Below, in pieces: positions 43,095 through 51,407 of a stretch of 64,000 nt of DNA; position 1 is the stretch's first letter, and each line of letters starts with the position of its first letter. Under the pieces are notes generated by a model. The model did not search any database. It saw only the letters and a list, made by a program, of their open reading frames with translations, and was not told where the DNA came from. The DNA lies in the NCBI GenBank assembly GCA_048549915.1, contig JBLYYE010000043.1, positions 1 through 64,000 on the forward strand, in the 5' to 3' direction. A program made the translations under genes and the position numbers. Source of the stretch: LSUCC0057 sp048549915. Its GTDB lineage: Bacteria > Pseudomonadota > Gammaproteobacteria > Pseudomonadales > Porticoccaceae.

Positions 43095-44030
43095 ATGAGA
43101 GAGAGCTTCCACGTCGCGTACTGTTTTGACAAAGGCTATCGCCAGCACTTTGGTGCCGCAGTGACCTCTTTGCTCTCTAATAGCAAAGAGGTAGGAGTAG
43201 AGCTGATTATCCATGTTGTGACCGACTCGCTAGCACCCGAGTTGACTATGCAACTCGACGAAATTAGCAATTTTTACGGCGTAGAGATAAAAAAATATCC
43301 GCTCTCACATGACATCTCAGAGCAGATAAACAGCCTACCGCCATCGCCACTTTTAGGGTATCTCAGCCGCGCTGCCTATTACCGTCTATGGCTTGCAGAT
43401 CTGCTGCCTGCTGAAGTGGGAAAAGTCCTTTATTTGGACAGCGATACGATCGTGCAAAAAAACTTGAGTGAGCTTTTTGCAATGCCGTTTGACGGAAGCT
43501 CAATTTTGGGCGTTCAAGATGCTAACCATGTCACTTGGGAGAGGATGCATGGCCTCAAACAGTATATTAATAGTGGCGTACTACTTTTAAATATAGACGC
43601 ATGGCGTGAGAAAAAACTGCTTGATAGATGTTTGCAATGGGTCAAAGAGCACCCTGGGCGAAACTTTTTGGCGGATCAGTGCGTTATCAATGCTGCTTTA
43701 ACTGATGAGATAAAGTTAATCCCTTCGCAGTGGAACCACTATGTAGAACCGGCGAAGCCTGTTGATGAAAATCACACAAACTACATCATCCACTACATTA
43801 CGAAAGATAAACCTTGGCAAGCTTGGTACGACCCGGCTCAAGCTAAAGCCTATTGGTACTATTTGAGTAATTCACCGTGGCGCGGCGCCAAGGCTGAGCA
43901 AGCTACAACAGTTGAGCAACTCTATCGACAGGCAGATTTTTCAAGAAAAGATGGCAGGCTAGAGGAGGCGCTCGAGCTCTTTGATAAAATCATTAATCTG
44001 CAGGCAAAATCCCTTAGTAAAGATACTTAA
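43095..44030 (+). CDS. Family 8 glycosyltransferase
   Basis: A 311-residue GT8 enzyme, a family that transfers sugars from UDP-sugars in lipopolysaccharide or glycogenin-type reactions. The N-terminus reads FHVAYCFDKGYRQHFGAAVTSLL; the metal-binding D-x-D is in VLYLDSDTIVQKNL; then INSGVLLLNIDAW, FLADQCVINAAL and the late His region NYIIHYITKDKPW. A C-terminal ~40-residue helical segment (LYRQADFSRKDGRLEEALELFDKI) looks like a single TPR unit. The frame runs back to 42948 inside serA; ATG 43095 (GGGTG 8 bases before) or 43074 are likely starts. It is AT-richer than serA and alone, so possibly acquired. Its stop overlaps the convergent glxA-type gene by 4 bases. Confidence 0.85.
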   Translation: MRESFHVAYCFDKGYRQHFGAAVTSLLSNSKEVGVELIIHVVTDSLAPELTMQLDEISNFYGVEIKKYPLSHDISEQINSLPPSPLLGYLSRAAYYRLWLADLLPAEVGKVLYLDSDTIVQKNLSELFAMPFDGSSILGVQDANHVTWERMHGLKQYINSGVLLLNIDAWREKKLLDRCLQWVKEHPGRNFLADQCVINAALTDEIKLIPSQWNHYVEPAKPVDENHTNYIIHYITKDKPWQAWYDPAQAKAYWYYLSNSPWRGAKAEQATTVEQLYRQADFSRKDGRLEEALELFDKIINLQAKSLSKDT

Positions 44031-45016
44031 ATTTGGTTTTCAAACAACTTCGCGCGCACTGTCTTGCGATACTCTGAAGCCGTTGAGCCACTCCACTGTT
44101 TAAACCGCTGAGAAAACCAGCTGGCGTTTTCAAAACCACCTCTCAGTGCTATTTCGCCAATATTGAGATCGGTGTCGCGAAGGAGTTCACAGCAAAACTG
44201 CATGCGCTTTTCTAATAAGTAGTTACCCAGAGTTGATCCTGTAGCATTGTTAAAGCGTCGGTGCAGTGTGCGCGGCGAAAGCCCAAACTGGCCAGCAACA
44301 TCATCGAAGCAAACTTTGCGGTGAAGGTTGTCCTGCAGCCAGATCTGCACTTGCAAGATAGTCTCATCGCTTATGCGTTCAACGTTTGGATCGTCAGCAC
44401 TACTTAAGTTGCGGATCTCGTGAAAGAAGTTGCGCTGCGCCTGACGGGCAATAATGCGTCCAAATATTCTCTCCACTAATAGCATCATCACCTCAGCCAT
44501 AGCGTTGACGCTGGCGGCGCAGTAGAGATTGCCGGCCTGGGTAGAGAACAGTTGGCGTTGCAGTTTTACAGCGGGATAGTCGCGTTGCATCTGATCGAAA
44601 TAGTGCCAGTGTGTCGTCGCGTTGCGGCCATCCAAGAGCCCTGCCGCAGCTAAAAAACAGACACCGGTACCGACGGCAGCCATCGGCGTATTGCGTTGCT
44701 GCTGTTGCTTTAGCCAAGGCAAATAACTTGTATGTCTTTGCAGAGCGGGCCGGGGGTTGCGCCACAGGGCAGGGACATGGATAAGATCAAGAGGTGTATC
44801 ATCCAAATCAGCCAGACAGGCGGTAGCGGCTACTTTTAAGCCGGCAGAGCAGGTAACTTCCACACCGCTGTCGACTGCCCAGTGCAAGTTAATTTGTTGG
44901 ATGGGGTGTCGCTGGGCACGCGCCATGGCCTGTGCAAACTGTAAAATCTCCGCTGCCAGTGTTGAGCCAGAAATCAACATCCCTTCGCAGAGTAAAAGCG
45001 CAATATTTATCTTCAT
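44027..45016 (-). CDS. GlxA-family transcriptional regulator (DJ-1/PfpI-like domain plus AraC HTH)
   Basis: A 329-residue regulator. Residues about 1-190 resemble the DJ-1/PfpI amidase-like domain (INIALLLCEGMLISGSTLAAEIL, then MAAVGTGVCFLAAAGLLDGRNATTHW near the nucleophile-elbow position). Residues about 225-325 are an AraC double helix-turn-helix: VCFDDVAGQFGLSPRTLHRRFNNATG and NIGEIALRGGFENASWFSQRFKQWSG. Ligand and targets are unknown. It is divergent from the FabY gene with about 90 bases between starts, so control of that gene is plausible but unproven. Confidence 0.9.
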   Translation of the reverse strand: MKINIALLLCEGMLISGSTLAAEILQFAQAMARAQRHPIQQINLHWAVDSGVEVTCSAGLKVAATACLADLDDTPLDLIHVPALWRNPRPALQRHTSYLPWLKQQQQRNTPMAAVGTGVCFLAAAGLLDGRNATTHWHYFDQMQRDYPAVKLQRQLFSTQAGNLYCAASVNAMAEVMMLLVERIFGRIIARQAQRNFFHEIRNLSSADDPNVERISDETILQVQIWLQDNLHRKVCFDDVAGQFGLSPRTLHRRFNNATGSTLGNYLLEKRMQFCCELLRDTDLNIGEIALRGGFENASWFSQRFKQWSGSTASEYRKTVRAKLFENQI

Positions 45017-45107
45017 TTGGCAATATTACGTTATCAAATGGCAGTTTAGCTACAAAAAAGGGCTTCCTTATTCGCTACAATGCATGGAATTAATCAAGGA
45101 TATCAGC

Positions 45108-47018
45108 ATGAGCGACTCAGCCTTAGCACCTACTTCACTTCCTGTTATTGTCGGCTTTGGGGGTTACAACCCAGCGGGGCGCAGTTCTGGCCATCAGGGT
45201 TACCGGCGTATGGTAATTGAGTCTTTGGCTGCAAATGAGCGCGAGCAGACATTGGTCGGTTTGGCCTGCCTAATGCAGCTGGTGAGCTGGGATGAGGCCG
45301 GTTACCGCACGGCAGAGGGAGAACTGCTCGATGCTGCCGCGGTTGCCGAACGTTACTGCGAGCGAGTTTTGGCCGGTACGCTCATCCGCAAGATTGAAAA
45401 TTTTGACCCCGATCGAGTACTTGAGCAAAAAAATATTGCCGCTAATACGGCCACTGAATTCGTTATAGCCAAGCGCGATATGCCCGCTCAAATACCGGTG
45501 AACTGGCAGTGTCAGGAGCGTGATGACGGCACTGTACTGGTGAGTAGTGACGGCCAAGATGAGTTGCTATTGCGTCAGTATTACTCGTTGGGTGTGAAAG
45601 CCGCCGGCCAGTTGCCGAGTGGCTTTGATATGGCTGCGCACTATAATTCGCGCTTTCATCCACGCGGTTTACAGGCGGCCATACTCGGTGCCAGCGATGC
45701 CCTTTACAGCACTGGTATCGACCTACCCAAACTGCTCAATGCGGTGCGCCCCGATCAAATAGGTACTTATTCCTCAAGTATCAGTCAGCTGACCAGTGAA
45801 GGTTTGGCCGGCATGCTGCAGTCGCGCTTGCTCGGCGGACGCACCACCGCTAAACATCTGCCGATGGGGCTCAACTCGATGCCCGCTGATTTTATCAATG
45901 CCTATGTTCTCGGTAGTGTTGGCCACACAGAGGCAATTACTGGTGCCTGTGCGAGTTTTTTGTTTGTCTTGCAGGCGGCGGTGCGCGATATCACCAGTGG
46001 TGTACGACGGTTGGCCATCGTCGGTAACGCTGAGGCAGTCGCTACGCCAGAAGTGATAGAGGGTTTTGCCGCGATGGGGGCTCTGGCCAGTGACGAGAAT
46101 CTCTGCAAATTGGATGGCAGTGACAGCCCAAACTGGCGCCGTGCCAGCCGCCCGTTTGGCGACAATGTTGGTTTCACTGTGGGTGAAGGTGCCCAATTTG
46201 TAGTGTTGATGGACGACGCCTTAGCGATTGAGCTGGGTGCCGACATCCACGCTGCGGTACCTGCGGTTTATATCAATGCCGATGGCGTTAAAAAGTCGAT
46301 TTCAGCCCCGGGAGCAGGTAATTACGTCTGTTTTGCCAAAGCGGTTGCTAAGGCTGCTGCTGTGGTGGGCATCGACACGGTGCGCGATAACAGTGTGGTT
46401 TATGCCCACGGTTCGAGTACCCCCGCCAACCGGATTACTGAATCGCATATGTTCGATCTAGTTGCAGATAAATTTGGTATTAAAGATTGGCCAGTCACTG
46501 CGCCTAAAGCGTATTTAGGGCACTCTCTGACCGCGGCCAGTGGCGATCAGTTGATTTCAGCGCTGGGTGTCTTTAAGTACCAGTGGGTGCCTGGGATAAA
46601 AACCATAGATAAAGTGGCGGACGATGTCTTCCAGTCGAACCTTACCTTCCCGCTGGCTGATTTGGATTGTCGAGAGGCCCCTCGCCATGTGGCGTTTATC
46701 AACTCTAAGGGATTTGGTGGCAACAATGCGACCGGTGTCGTCATTGCCCCCGAGTTGGTCGAAACTATGTTGGCTAACCGTTACGGACAAGCCTTTGCCA
46801 GTTATTGTGAGCGCCGCGAGCAGACCCGCCAACAAGCAGACGCCTACCTGAAACGCGCCGATGCTGGGCAGTTAGATGTCATCTATCGGTTTGGTGAAGA
46901 CCAAGTCGATGTTGCCCAACTCCATCTAACCGAGAGCCAAATAACGCTACCGGGGTTTGATCAACCGGTTGAGTTTGATAACACCAACCCTTGGCAAGAC
47001 ATGTTTGGGCGCGATTAA
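45108..47018 (+). CDS. fabY: Beta-ketoacyl-ACP synthase, FabY type
   Basis: A 636-residue long ketoacyl synthase. The thiolase-fold triad is visible: Cys281 in TGACASFLF, His434 in VVYAHGSSTPANRITE and His472 in APKAYLGHSLTAASG. The opening (VIVGFGGYNPAGRSSGHQGYRRM), the length and the extra N-terminal ~200 residues match the FabY group of Pseudomonas aeruginosa, which starts fatty acid synthesis by condensing acetyl-CoA with malonyl-ACP in place of FabH. The frame is open back to 44757; AAGGA lies 7 bases before the ATG at 45108. Its end overlaps the stop of the convergent unknown gene by 4 bases. FabH and other fab genes are not in the window. Confidence 0.82.
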   Translation: MSDSALAPTSLPVIVGFGGYNPAGRSSGHQGYRRMVIESLAANEREQTLVGLACLMQLVSWDEAGYRTAEGELLDAAAVAERYCERVLAGTLIRKIENFDPDRVLEQKNIAANTATEFVIAKRDMPAQIPVNWQCQERDDGTVLVSSDGQDELLLRQYYSLGVKAAGQLPSGFDMAAHYNSRFHPRGLQAAILGASDALYSTGIDLPKLLNAVRPDQIGTYSSSISQLTSEGLAGMLQSRLLGGRTTAKHLPMGLNSMPADFINAYVLGSVGHTEAITGACASFLFVLQAAVRDITSGVRRLAIVGNAEAVATPEVIEGFAAMGALASDENLCKLDGSDSPNWRRASRPFGDNVGFTVGEGAQFVVLMDDALAIELGADIHAAVPAVYINADGVKKSISAPGAGNYVCFAKAVAKAAAVVGIDTVRDNSVVYAHGSSTPANRITESHMFDLVADKFGIKDWPVTAPKAYLGHSLTAASGDQLISALGVFKYQWVPGIKTIDKVADDVFQSNLTFPLADLDCREAPRHVAFINSKGFGGNNATGVVIAPELVETMLANRYGQAFASYCERREQTRQQADAYLKRADAGQLDVIYRFGEDQVDVAQLHLTESQITLPGFDQPVEFDNTNPWQDMFGRD

Positions 47019-47872
47019 TCGGCGGCTATCAGATTCGCTATGAGTTGCTGGCGATCCGCGGATTTAGGTAGTTTGAGCAAAACCTCGCGCAGTTGCTCTC
47101 GGTGCTCTGGGTTAGGGCTTTTTTTATAGGCTATAGCGCGGCTCAGCAAAGTTCTAAATGACTCCTCTTGTAAAGCAATACCGCTGCTGCGCAGCAGCTG
47201 TGCAGTAGGTGAATAGCGCAAAGCGAATTCAAATTGTTCCGGCGGGTTGAGTCCGCCACTCAAATTCAAACCCTTAGATAGCCCTGCAAAGTGATAGTAA
47301 TTCTCTCGCTCTGTTTTAGCGTCGGGCCATTTTTGGGTGGCTTGAGTATAGGCCGATGCGGCATACAAACGCGCTTGAGCTGCACTGGACAAGAACGGTA
47401 GGAGCTCGCGCAGTGGGAAGAAAAAATCGCTAAATAGCGGTTCGTAAACTGCTGATGGACCAAACAGTTGCAAAAGTTCTGTGCGGCTGTTGAGCAGCCA
47501 GCGGCGGCGGTGTTCTAGCCACTGTTTTGACAGTGGCGTGTAATCGGCATGCCAGTAGTTGTCAGAAGTTACGCTGTAGCTACTCCAGAGTCGCAGCTTG
47601 AGCTGTTGAGCGAGAATAGCCCGTTCGCTAGTGGGCTGAAGAGTTTCGCCCAACAACGGGTGCGCTGGGTTAAGTTGTTGTGGCGTAACTTGTGAGAGTA
47701 TCGACGCTGTGGGTAGCGGCGGTGCAGCAGAGGTGACTTGGTAGAGGCTGTAGCCGAGCACGCCATTGCCCGCTAACAAAAGAGCAATGAATAATAGAGT
47801 GAAGCGGTGCAAAAAATGCGCTGGAGGTGTGTACATGGTCATATCCAAAGAGAGTAGAAGCTCTTTAAACAT
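47015..47872 (-). CDS. Unknown membrane-anchored protein
   Basis: Up to 285 residues, not recognised. One hydrophobic helix lies near the N-terminus (FTLLFIALLLAGNGVLGYSLY), followed by a soluble, presumably periplasmic, helical domain with many Leu, Arg and aromatic residues (WLEHRRRWLLNSRTELLQLF, FFFPLRELLPFLSSAAQARLY). No catalytic motif and few Cys are seen. Starts at 47872, 47842 or 47836 are possible; the last has GGA at 7 bases and gives a short basic N-terminus before the helix. It is convergent with fabY and divergent from the nitronate monooxygenase gene. The 206-base divergent gap holds no gene. Confidence 0.6.
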   Translation of the reverse strand: MFKELLLSLDMTMYTPPAHFLHRFTLLFIALLLAGNGVLGYSLYQVTSAAPPLPTASILSQVTPQQLNPAHPLLGETLQPTSERAILAQQLKLRLWSSYSVTSDNYWHADYTPLSKQWLEHRRRWLLNSRTELLQLFGPSAVYEPLFSDFFFPLRELLPFLSSAAQARLYAASAYTQATQKWPDAKTERENYYHFAGLSKGLNLSGGLNPPEQFEFALRYSPTAQLLRSSGIALQEESFRTLLSRAIAYKKSPNPEHREQLREVLLKLPKSADRQQLIANLIAAD

Positions 47873-48078
47873 AGCCCAATACCGGCTTTTGGCCAGTCTG
47901 AAATATCGTTGAACAGCTTTATCAGATTGAAGCCGTTTTGTCTGCCGCTGCTAAGTGGGTAGATAAGTGTTAACTCGGTTACAGTGTGATGTATTACTTT
48001 TATTTACACGAGTACATGCGTTCACAGGTTTGACACGCAAACAAAAACTGATAACTTCACACTCTCTGAGGAGCCAAT

Positions 48079-49071
48079 ATGCCACTGCCAACCACCTTTA
48101 AAGATCGCCTGCGCCTACCGGTAGTCGCGGCACCCATGTTCTTAACTTCGGGCCCAGAGTTGGTCATAGAGTGCTGCAAGGCTGGCGTAGTTGGTACCTT
48201 CCCAGCGCTTAACCAGCGCACCAGTGAAGGATTTGAAGCGTGGTTGATAGAGATAAAAGCTGCACTGGCCGAGCACGCTGCGGCAACCGGCTGTGAACCG
48301 GCACCATTTGGCGTCAATCTTATTGTGCACAAATCGAACCCGCGTCTTGAGGCCGATCTAGCGCTTTGTGTAAAGCATGAGGTACCGCTGATTATCACCT
48401 CGCTGGGGGCGGTCACCGAGCTTATTGATAGCGTGCACGGGTATGGCGGTGTGGTCTTTCACGATGTCATTAATGCACGCCACGCTGCTAAAGCGGCTCA
48501 AGCCGGAGCTGACGGCTTGATCGCTGTGTGCGCTGGTGCCGGCGGCCATGCCGGTACAACCAGTCCTTTTGCACTGGTTAACGAGATCCGTCAGTTCTTC
48601 GACAAAACCATCCTGTTGGCGGGATCGCTCTCCACTGGGCGCGATATCGCAACCGCACAGATGATGGGAGCTGACTTGGCCTACCTGGGTACTCGCTTTA
48701 TCAATACCCAAGAGAGCTTGGTAGTCGATGAATACCGCCAGATGATAGAGCAGACTACAGCTGCCGATATTCTCTATACGCCGAATATCTCAGGTGTTTA
48801 CGCCAATTTCTTGCGCCCGAGTATTGTGCAAATGGGCCTCGACCCAGATAACTTAGAGCCGAAAAAAGATATCGATTTTGGTGAAGAGCTGACCGTAGAC
48901 GCTGATAAGAGCAGTGGCGATAAGGCTGACGGCGCCTGGAAGACAGTCTGGTCTGCTGGGCAGGGTGTCGGTTCAATCAAAGACAGCCCAAAAGCTGCGG
49001 ACCTTATTGATCGATTAGAAGCGGAGTACCGCGAGGCTAACGCCAGCCACGCATTACTAGTGAATCACTGA
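48079..49071 (+). CDS. Nitronate monooxygenase family FMN enzyme (2-nitropropane dioxygenase-like)
   Basis: A 330-residue TIM-barrel flavoprotein. The N-terminal LRLPVVAAPMFLTSGPELVIECC, AGADGLIAVCAGAGGHAGTTSP (the FMN-phosphate and active-site His region) and ILLAGSLSTGRDIATAQMMGADLAYLGTRF fit the nitronate monooxygenase superfamily. These enzymes oxidise alkyl nitronates such as propionate-3-nitronate, but many members act on other substrates, so the exact reaction is open. An AGGAGCC site lies before the ATG. The next small gene follows by 14 bases. Confidence 0.9.
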   Translation: MPLPTTFKDRLRLPVVAAPMFLTSGPELVIECCKAGVVGTFPALNQRTSEGFEAWLIEIKAALAEHAAATGCEPAPFGVNLIVHKSNPRLEADLALCVKHEVPLIITSLGAVTELIDSVHGYGGVVFHDVINARHAAKAAQAGADGLIAVCAGAGGHAGTTSPFALVNEIRQFFDKTILLAGSLSTGRDIATAQMMGADLAYLGTRFINTQESLVVDEYRQMIEQTTAADILYTPNISGVYANFLRPSIVQMGLDPDNLEPKKDIDFGEELTVDADKSSGDKADGAWKTVWSAGQGVGSIKDSPKAADLIDRLEAEYREANASHALLVNH

Positions 49072-49085
49072 GTGAGGTAGAGCGG

Positions 49086-49283
49086 ATGAGTATCAGTAAA
49101 AAATTGCTCGATTACTTTAACCGCAAAAAGTCGCTCTCGACTGACAAGAACCACACGCGCTACCGCAATGATATCTGCAACCATTGGGATCTTGATTATC
49201 TCTCGCTCGATGAGCTGGAGCAGCAGTTAGTAGACGACAAAGTGGAAACAACGGTTGTGCGCACTAAACCTGACAAGGAGTAG
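49086..49283 (+). CDS. Small unknown protein
   Basis: A 65-residue, highly charged protein (KKLLDYFNRKKSLSTDKNHTRY, then LDYLSLDELEQQLVDDKVE) with no signal peptide or membrane segment. One Cys and several His are present but no zinc motif. It is not recognised. GAGG sits 8 bases before the ATG, and the gene lies 14 bases after the nitronate monooxygenase gene, so it is probably the second gene of that transcript. Confidence 0.6.
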   Translation: MSISKKLLDYFNRKKSLSTDKNHTRYRNDICNHWDLDYLSLDELEQQLVDDKVETTVVRTKPDKE

Positions 49284-49304
49284 TGCGCGCACAGAGAGGT
49301 GCCA

Positions 49305-49721
49305 ATGGTGCAGATATATGGCGATCACCAATCGGGTAACTGTTATAAAGTAGCCTGGGTGTTGCAGCACTTGAATTTACCGCACCAGTAGATCGACGTC
49401 GATATCCTTGCCGGCGAGACGCAGCAACCTCCATTTGCTGCCCTTAATCCCAACGCCAAGATTCCGTTGTTGGTGCTCGATGATGGCCGCTATTTGAGTG
49501 AGTCGAACGCGATAATTAATTACGTGGCAGGCGCTACAGAGCTGCTGCCGAGCGACCCCTATCTGCACGCCAAGGTCCTGCAGTGGCAATTTTTTGAGCA
49601 GTACAGCCACGAGCCTTATATTGCTACGGCACGTTTCATAAACCGTTACTTAGGTTTGCCAGAAGAGCGCCGCGCTGAATACGCCAGCCAGCCCAACCAT
49701 CTGCCGATGGCAATGGGCTAA
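49305..49721 (+). pseudogene. Glutathione S-transferase, broken (in-frame TAG and C-terminal loss)
   Basis: From the ATG at 49305 the frame reads MVQIYGDHQSGNCYKVAWVL, a GST N-terminal thioredoxin-fold start with the expected Ser/Asn region. It meets TAG at 49389-49391 (codon 29) and continues in the same frame with ALNPNAKIPLLVLDD and GRYLSESNAIINYVA, the conserved glutathione-binding cis-Pro and E-S motifs. The frame ends at 49721 after about 139 codons, against about 200 for the family, so most of the C-terminal helical domain is gone. Its last codons overlap the end of the convergent hydrolase gene. Two independent lesions support a pseudogene; a sequencing error could explain only one of them. 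Confidence 0.82.
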
Positions 49722-50614
49722 TGCTGTAGCGACTGTTCGGCAAAGTGCAGATAACTCTCTAAGACCTCTGTTGGCGCTTCTAGCTGCGGGTAGTGTCCTA
49801 TAAAGGGTAGCTGTGCTAGGTAGTCACACCTGCAGCCCAGCTGTTGGTAGCGCTCCACCATATGCTGGCCTGAGACTGGGTCCCAGGAACCGTTAATGAG
49901 GGCCAGGGGTATCGGGCTATTTTGCAGTGGTTGTAACCAACGTTGGCGGTATTTGCGGCGATCCGATATGTAGGTAATAAGATTGTGGAACAGGTGTTTG
50001 CCGTCGTTTTGGTTAATGAGCCACCAATGGGCTTGCAGCTGGTTCTCAGTCGGTTGGCTGGCGGGGCCAAACACACGGCTGAAACTGGCGGCAAATTGTC
50101 GGTATCCGGCCAGCCGGTTAATTAGACCGCCCAGCGGGCTCAACAGCAGCCGCTGGGTGAGGAGCGCGCGATGCGTTTCTGGGAACAGCCCGCCGTTGAG
50201 AAAACAGCAGCTTGTGTAACGCCGGTCGCCACTTTCAGCTTGGCGCGCCAATAATTCTTGGGCGACGCTGACGCTGTAATCGTGCACCAACAAATGGCAA
50301 TGCTCTACTTGTTTAGTGGCCAGCAGAGCTTCAACAATATCCGCCTGGCCGTGGATAGTGTAGTCGCGACGGTTGGGCTTGGCCGAATAGCCAAAGCCGA
50401 GCAGATCCAAAGTGAGCAGCTCAAAATACTCTGCCAGAGGTTGCCAGAGTGGCTGCCAATCCCAGCTTGAGGAGGGGAAGCCGTGCAGCAGTAACAGTAC
50501 CGGTTTGCCGGAGTTGGTTTGATGGCGGACAAATATGGATTCGCCGCAGAGAGTCAACTGCTCGCCTTGTTCGCCCCAGTGCTGAGCGGATTGTAGGTCG
50601 TGATTGATCGCCAT
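49718..50614 (-). CDS. Alpha/beta-fold hydrolase
   Basis: A 298-residue alpha/beta hydrolase of the haloalkane dehalogenase/epoxide hydrolase-like group. The oxyanion HGFPSSSWDWQPLWQPL is near 46-62, and LLTLDLLGFGYSAKP near 71-85. The nucleophile-elbow region reads CHLLVHDYSVSVAQEL, with Asp in the nucleophile place, as in dehalogenases. The late acid and His regions are ALINGSWDPVSGQHM and PFIGHYPQLEAP. The substrate is unknown. The frame opens at a TTG at 50626; the ATG at 50614 with GAGG at 6 bases is preferred. It is the last gene of the minus-strand block that begins with metK. Confidence 0.88.
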   Translation of the reverse strand: MAINHDLQSAQHWGEQGEQLTLCGESIFVRHQTNSGKPVLLLLHGFPSSSWDWQPLWQPLAEYFELLTLDLLGFGYSAKPNRRDYTIHGQADIVEALLATKQVEHCHLLVHDYSVSVAQELLARQAESGDRRYTSCCFLNGGLFPETHRALLTQRLLLSPLGGLINRLAGYRQFAASFSRVFGPASQPTENQLQAHWWLINQNDGKHLFHNLITYISDRRKYRQRWLQPLQNSPIPLALINGSWDPVSGQHMVERYQQLGCRCDYLAQLPFIGHYPQLEAPTEVLESYLHFAEQSLQH

Positions 50615-50674
50615 AGTTTGCCTCAACGCAATGGTTGTTTGAGACAGTCTACTTCAAGTCGTTGCCGCGGTGAG

Positions 50675-51403
50675 TCAATTAAAATCTCCCCATAAGGTCT
50701 GCATTGCGGCGATCGCTGCCAGCGGTGCGGTCTCGGTGCGCAATACACGTGGGCCCAGCGTCAGTGGGTTAAACCCGGCAGCTTGCGCAGCCAGTATTTC
50801 AGCGTCACTCAGGCCACCCTCCGGACCAATTAACAGGCACACAGATTGCGGTGCAGGATACCCTTGCAGCGTCTGGTTGCTGCGGTGATGGAGGACTAAT
50901 TTGCAGCTGCTGGTGTCGCGTGCAAGCAGCTCATGGAGCGGAGCAATCGGCAGTACCGTGGGAAGGAGGTTGCGCTGGCTCTGCTCGCAAGCGGCGATAG
51001 CGATCTGCTGCCACTGCGCCTGTTTTTTCTCGGCGCGCTCGCGGTTTAGCTTGACCTCGCTGCGTTCGCTGGTGAGCGGTGAGATGGTTGTGGCGCCTAA
51101 CTCGGTGGCTTTCTGCACCACCCATTCCATGCGATCGCCTTTAGACACAGCAATTGCTAAATTGATAGTAAGCGCTGACTCCTTGTCGATAGGAGAGTGC
51201 TCAGCCACTTGGGCGGTTGCGCGTTTTTTACCGGTCTCGACAAGGGTGGCGGCGTACTCTCCACCGCGCCCATCAAACAGTGTCAGCGCGGCCCCCGGCG
51301 CCATGCGCAAGGCGGCCACGCAGTGTCGCGCGGCGCTCTCGCTGAGCTCGACAACACTGCCAGAGGCCAGCGGCACAGGGCTGTAAATCCGCGGGCAACG
51401 CAA
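50675..51403 (-). CDS. rsmE: 16S rRNA m3U1498 methyltransferase RsmE
   Basis: A 242-residue SPOUT-class methyltransferase (E. coli RsmE: 243) that methylates U1498 of 16S rRNA. An N-terminal PUA-like domain (RCPRIYSPVPLASGSVVELSE) is followed by the knotted SAM-binding domain with MEWVVQKATELGATTISPLTSERSEV, LLIGPEGGLSDAEI and the C-terminal LGPRVLRTETAPLAAIAAMQ. It follows metF by 4 bases. Confidence 0.95.
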   Translation of the reverse strand: MRCPRIYSPVPLASGSVVELSESAARHCVAALRMAPGAALTLFDGRGGEYAATLVETGKKRATAQVAEHSPIDKESALTINLAIAVSKGDRMEWVVQKATELGATTISPLTSERSEVKLNRERAEKKQAQWQQIAIAACEQSQRNLLPTVLPIAPLHELLARDTSSCKLVLHHRSNQTLQGYPAPQSVCLLIGPEGGLSDAEILAAQAAGFNPLTLGPRVLRTETAPLAAIAAMQTLWGDFN

Positions 51404-51407
51404 GCGA

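Noticed and set aside
44757..45107. N-terminal extension of the fabY frame
   Set aside because: It overlaps the divergent GlxA-type gene and its promoter region; a good ribosome-binding site and the family start are at 45108.
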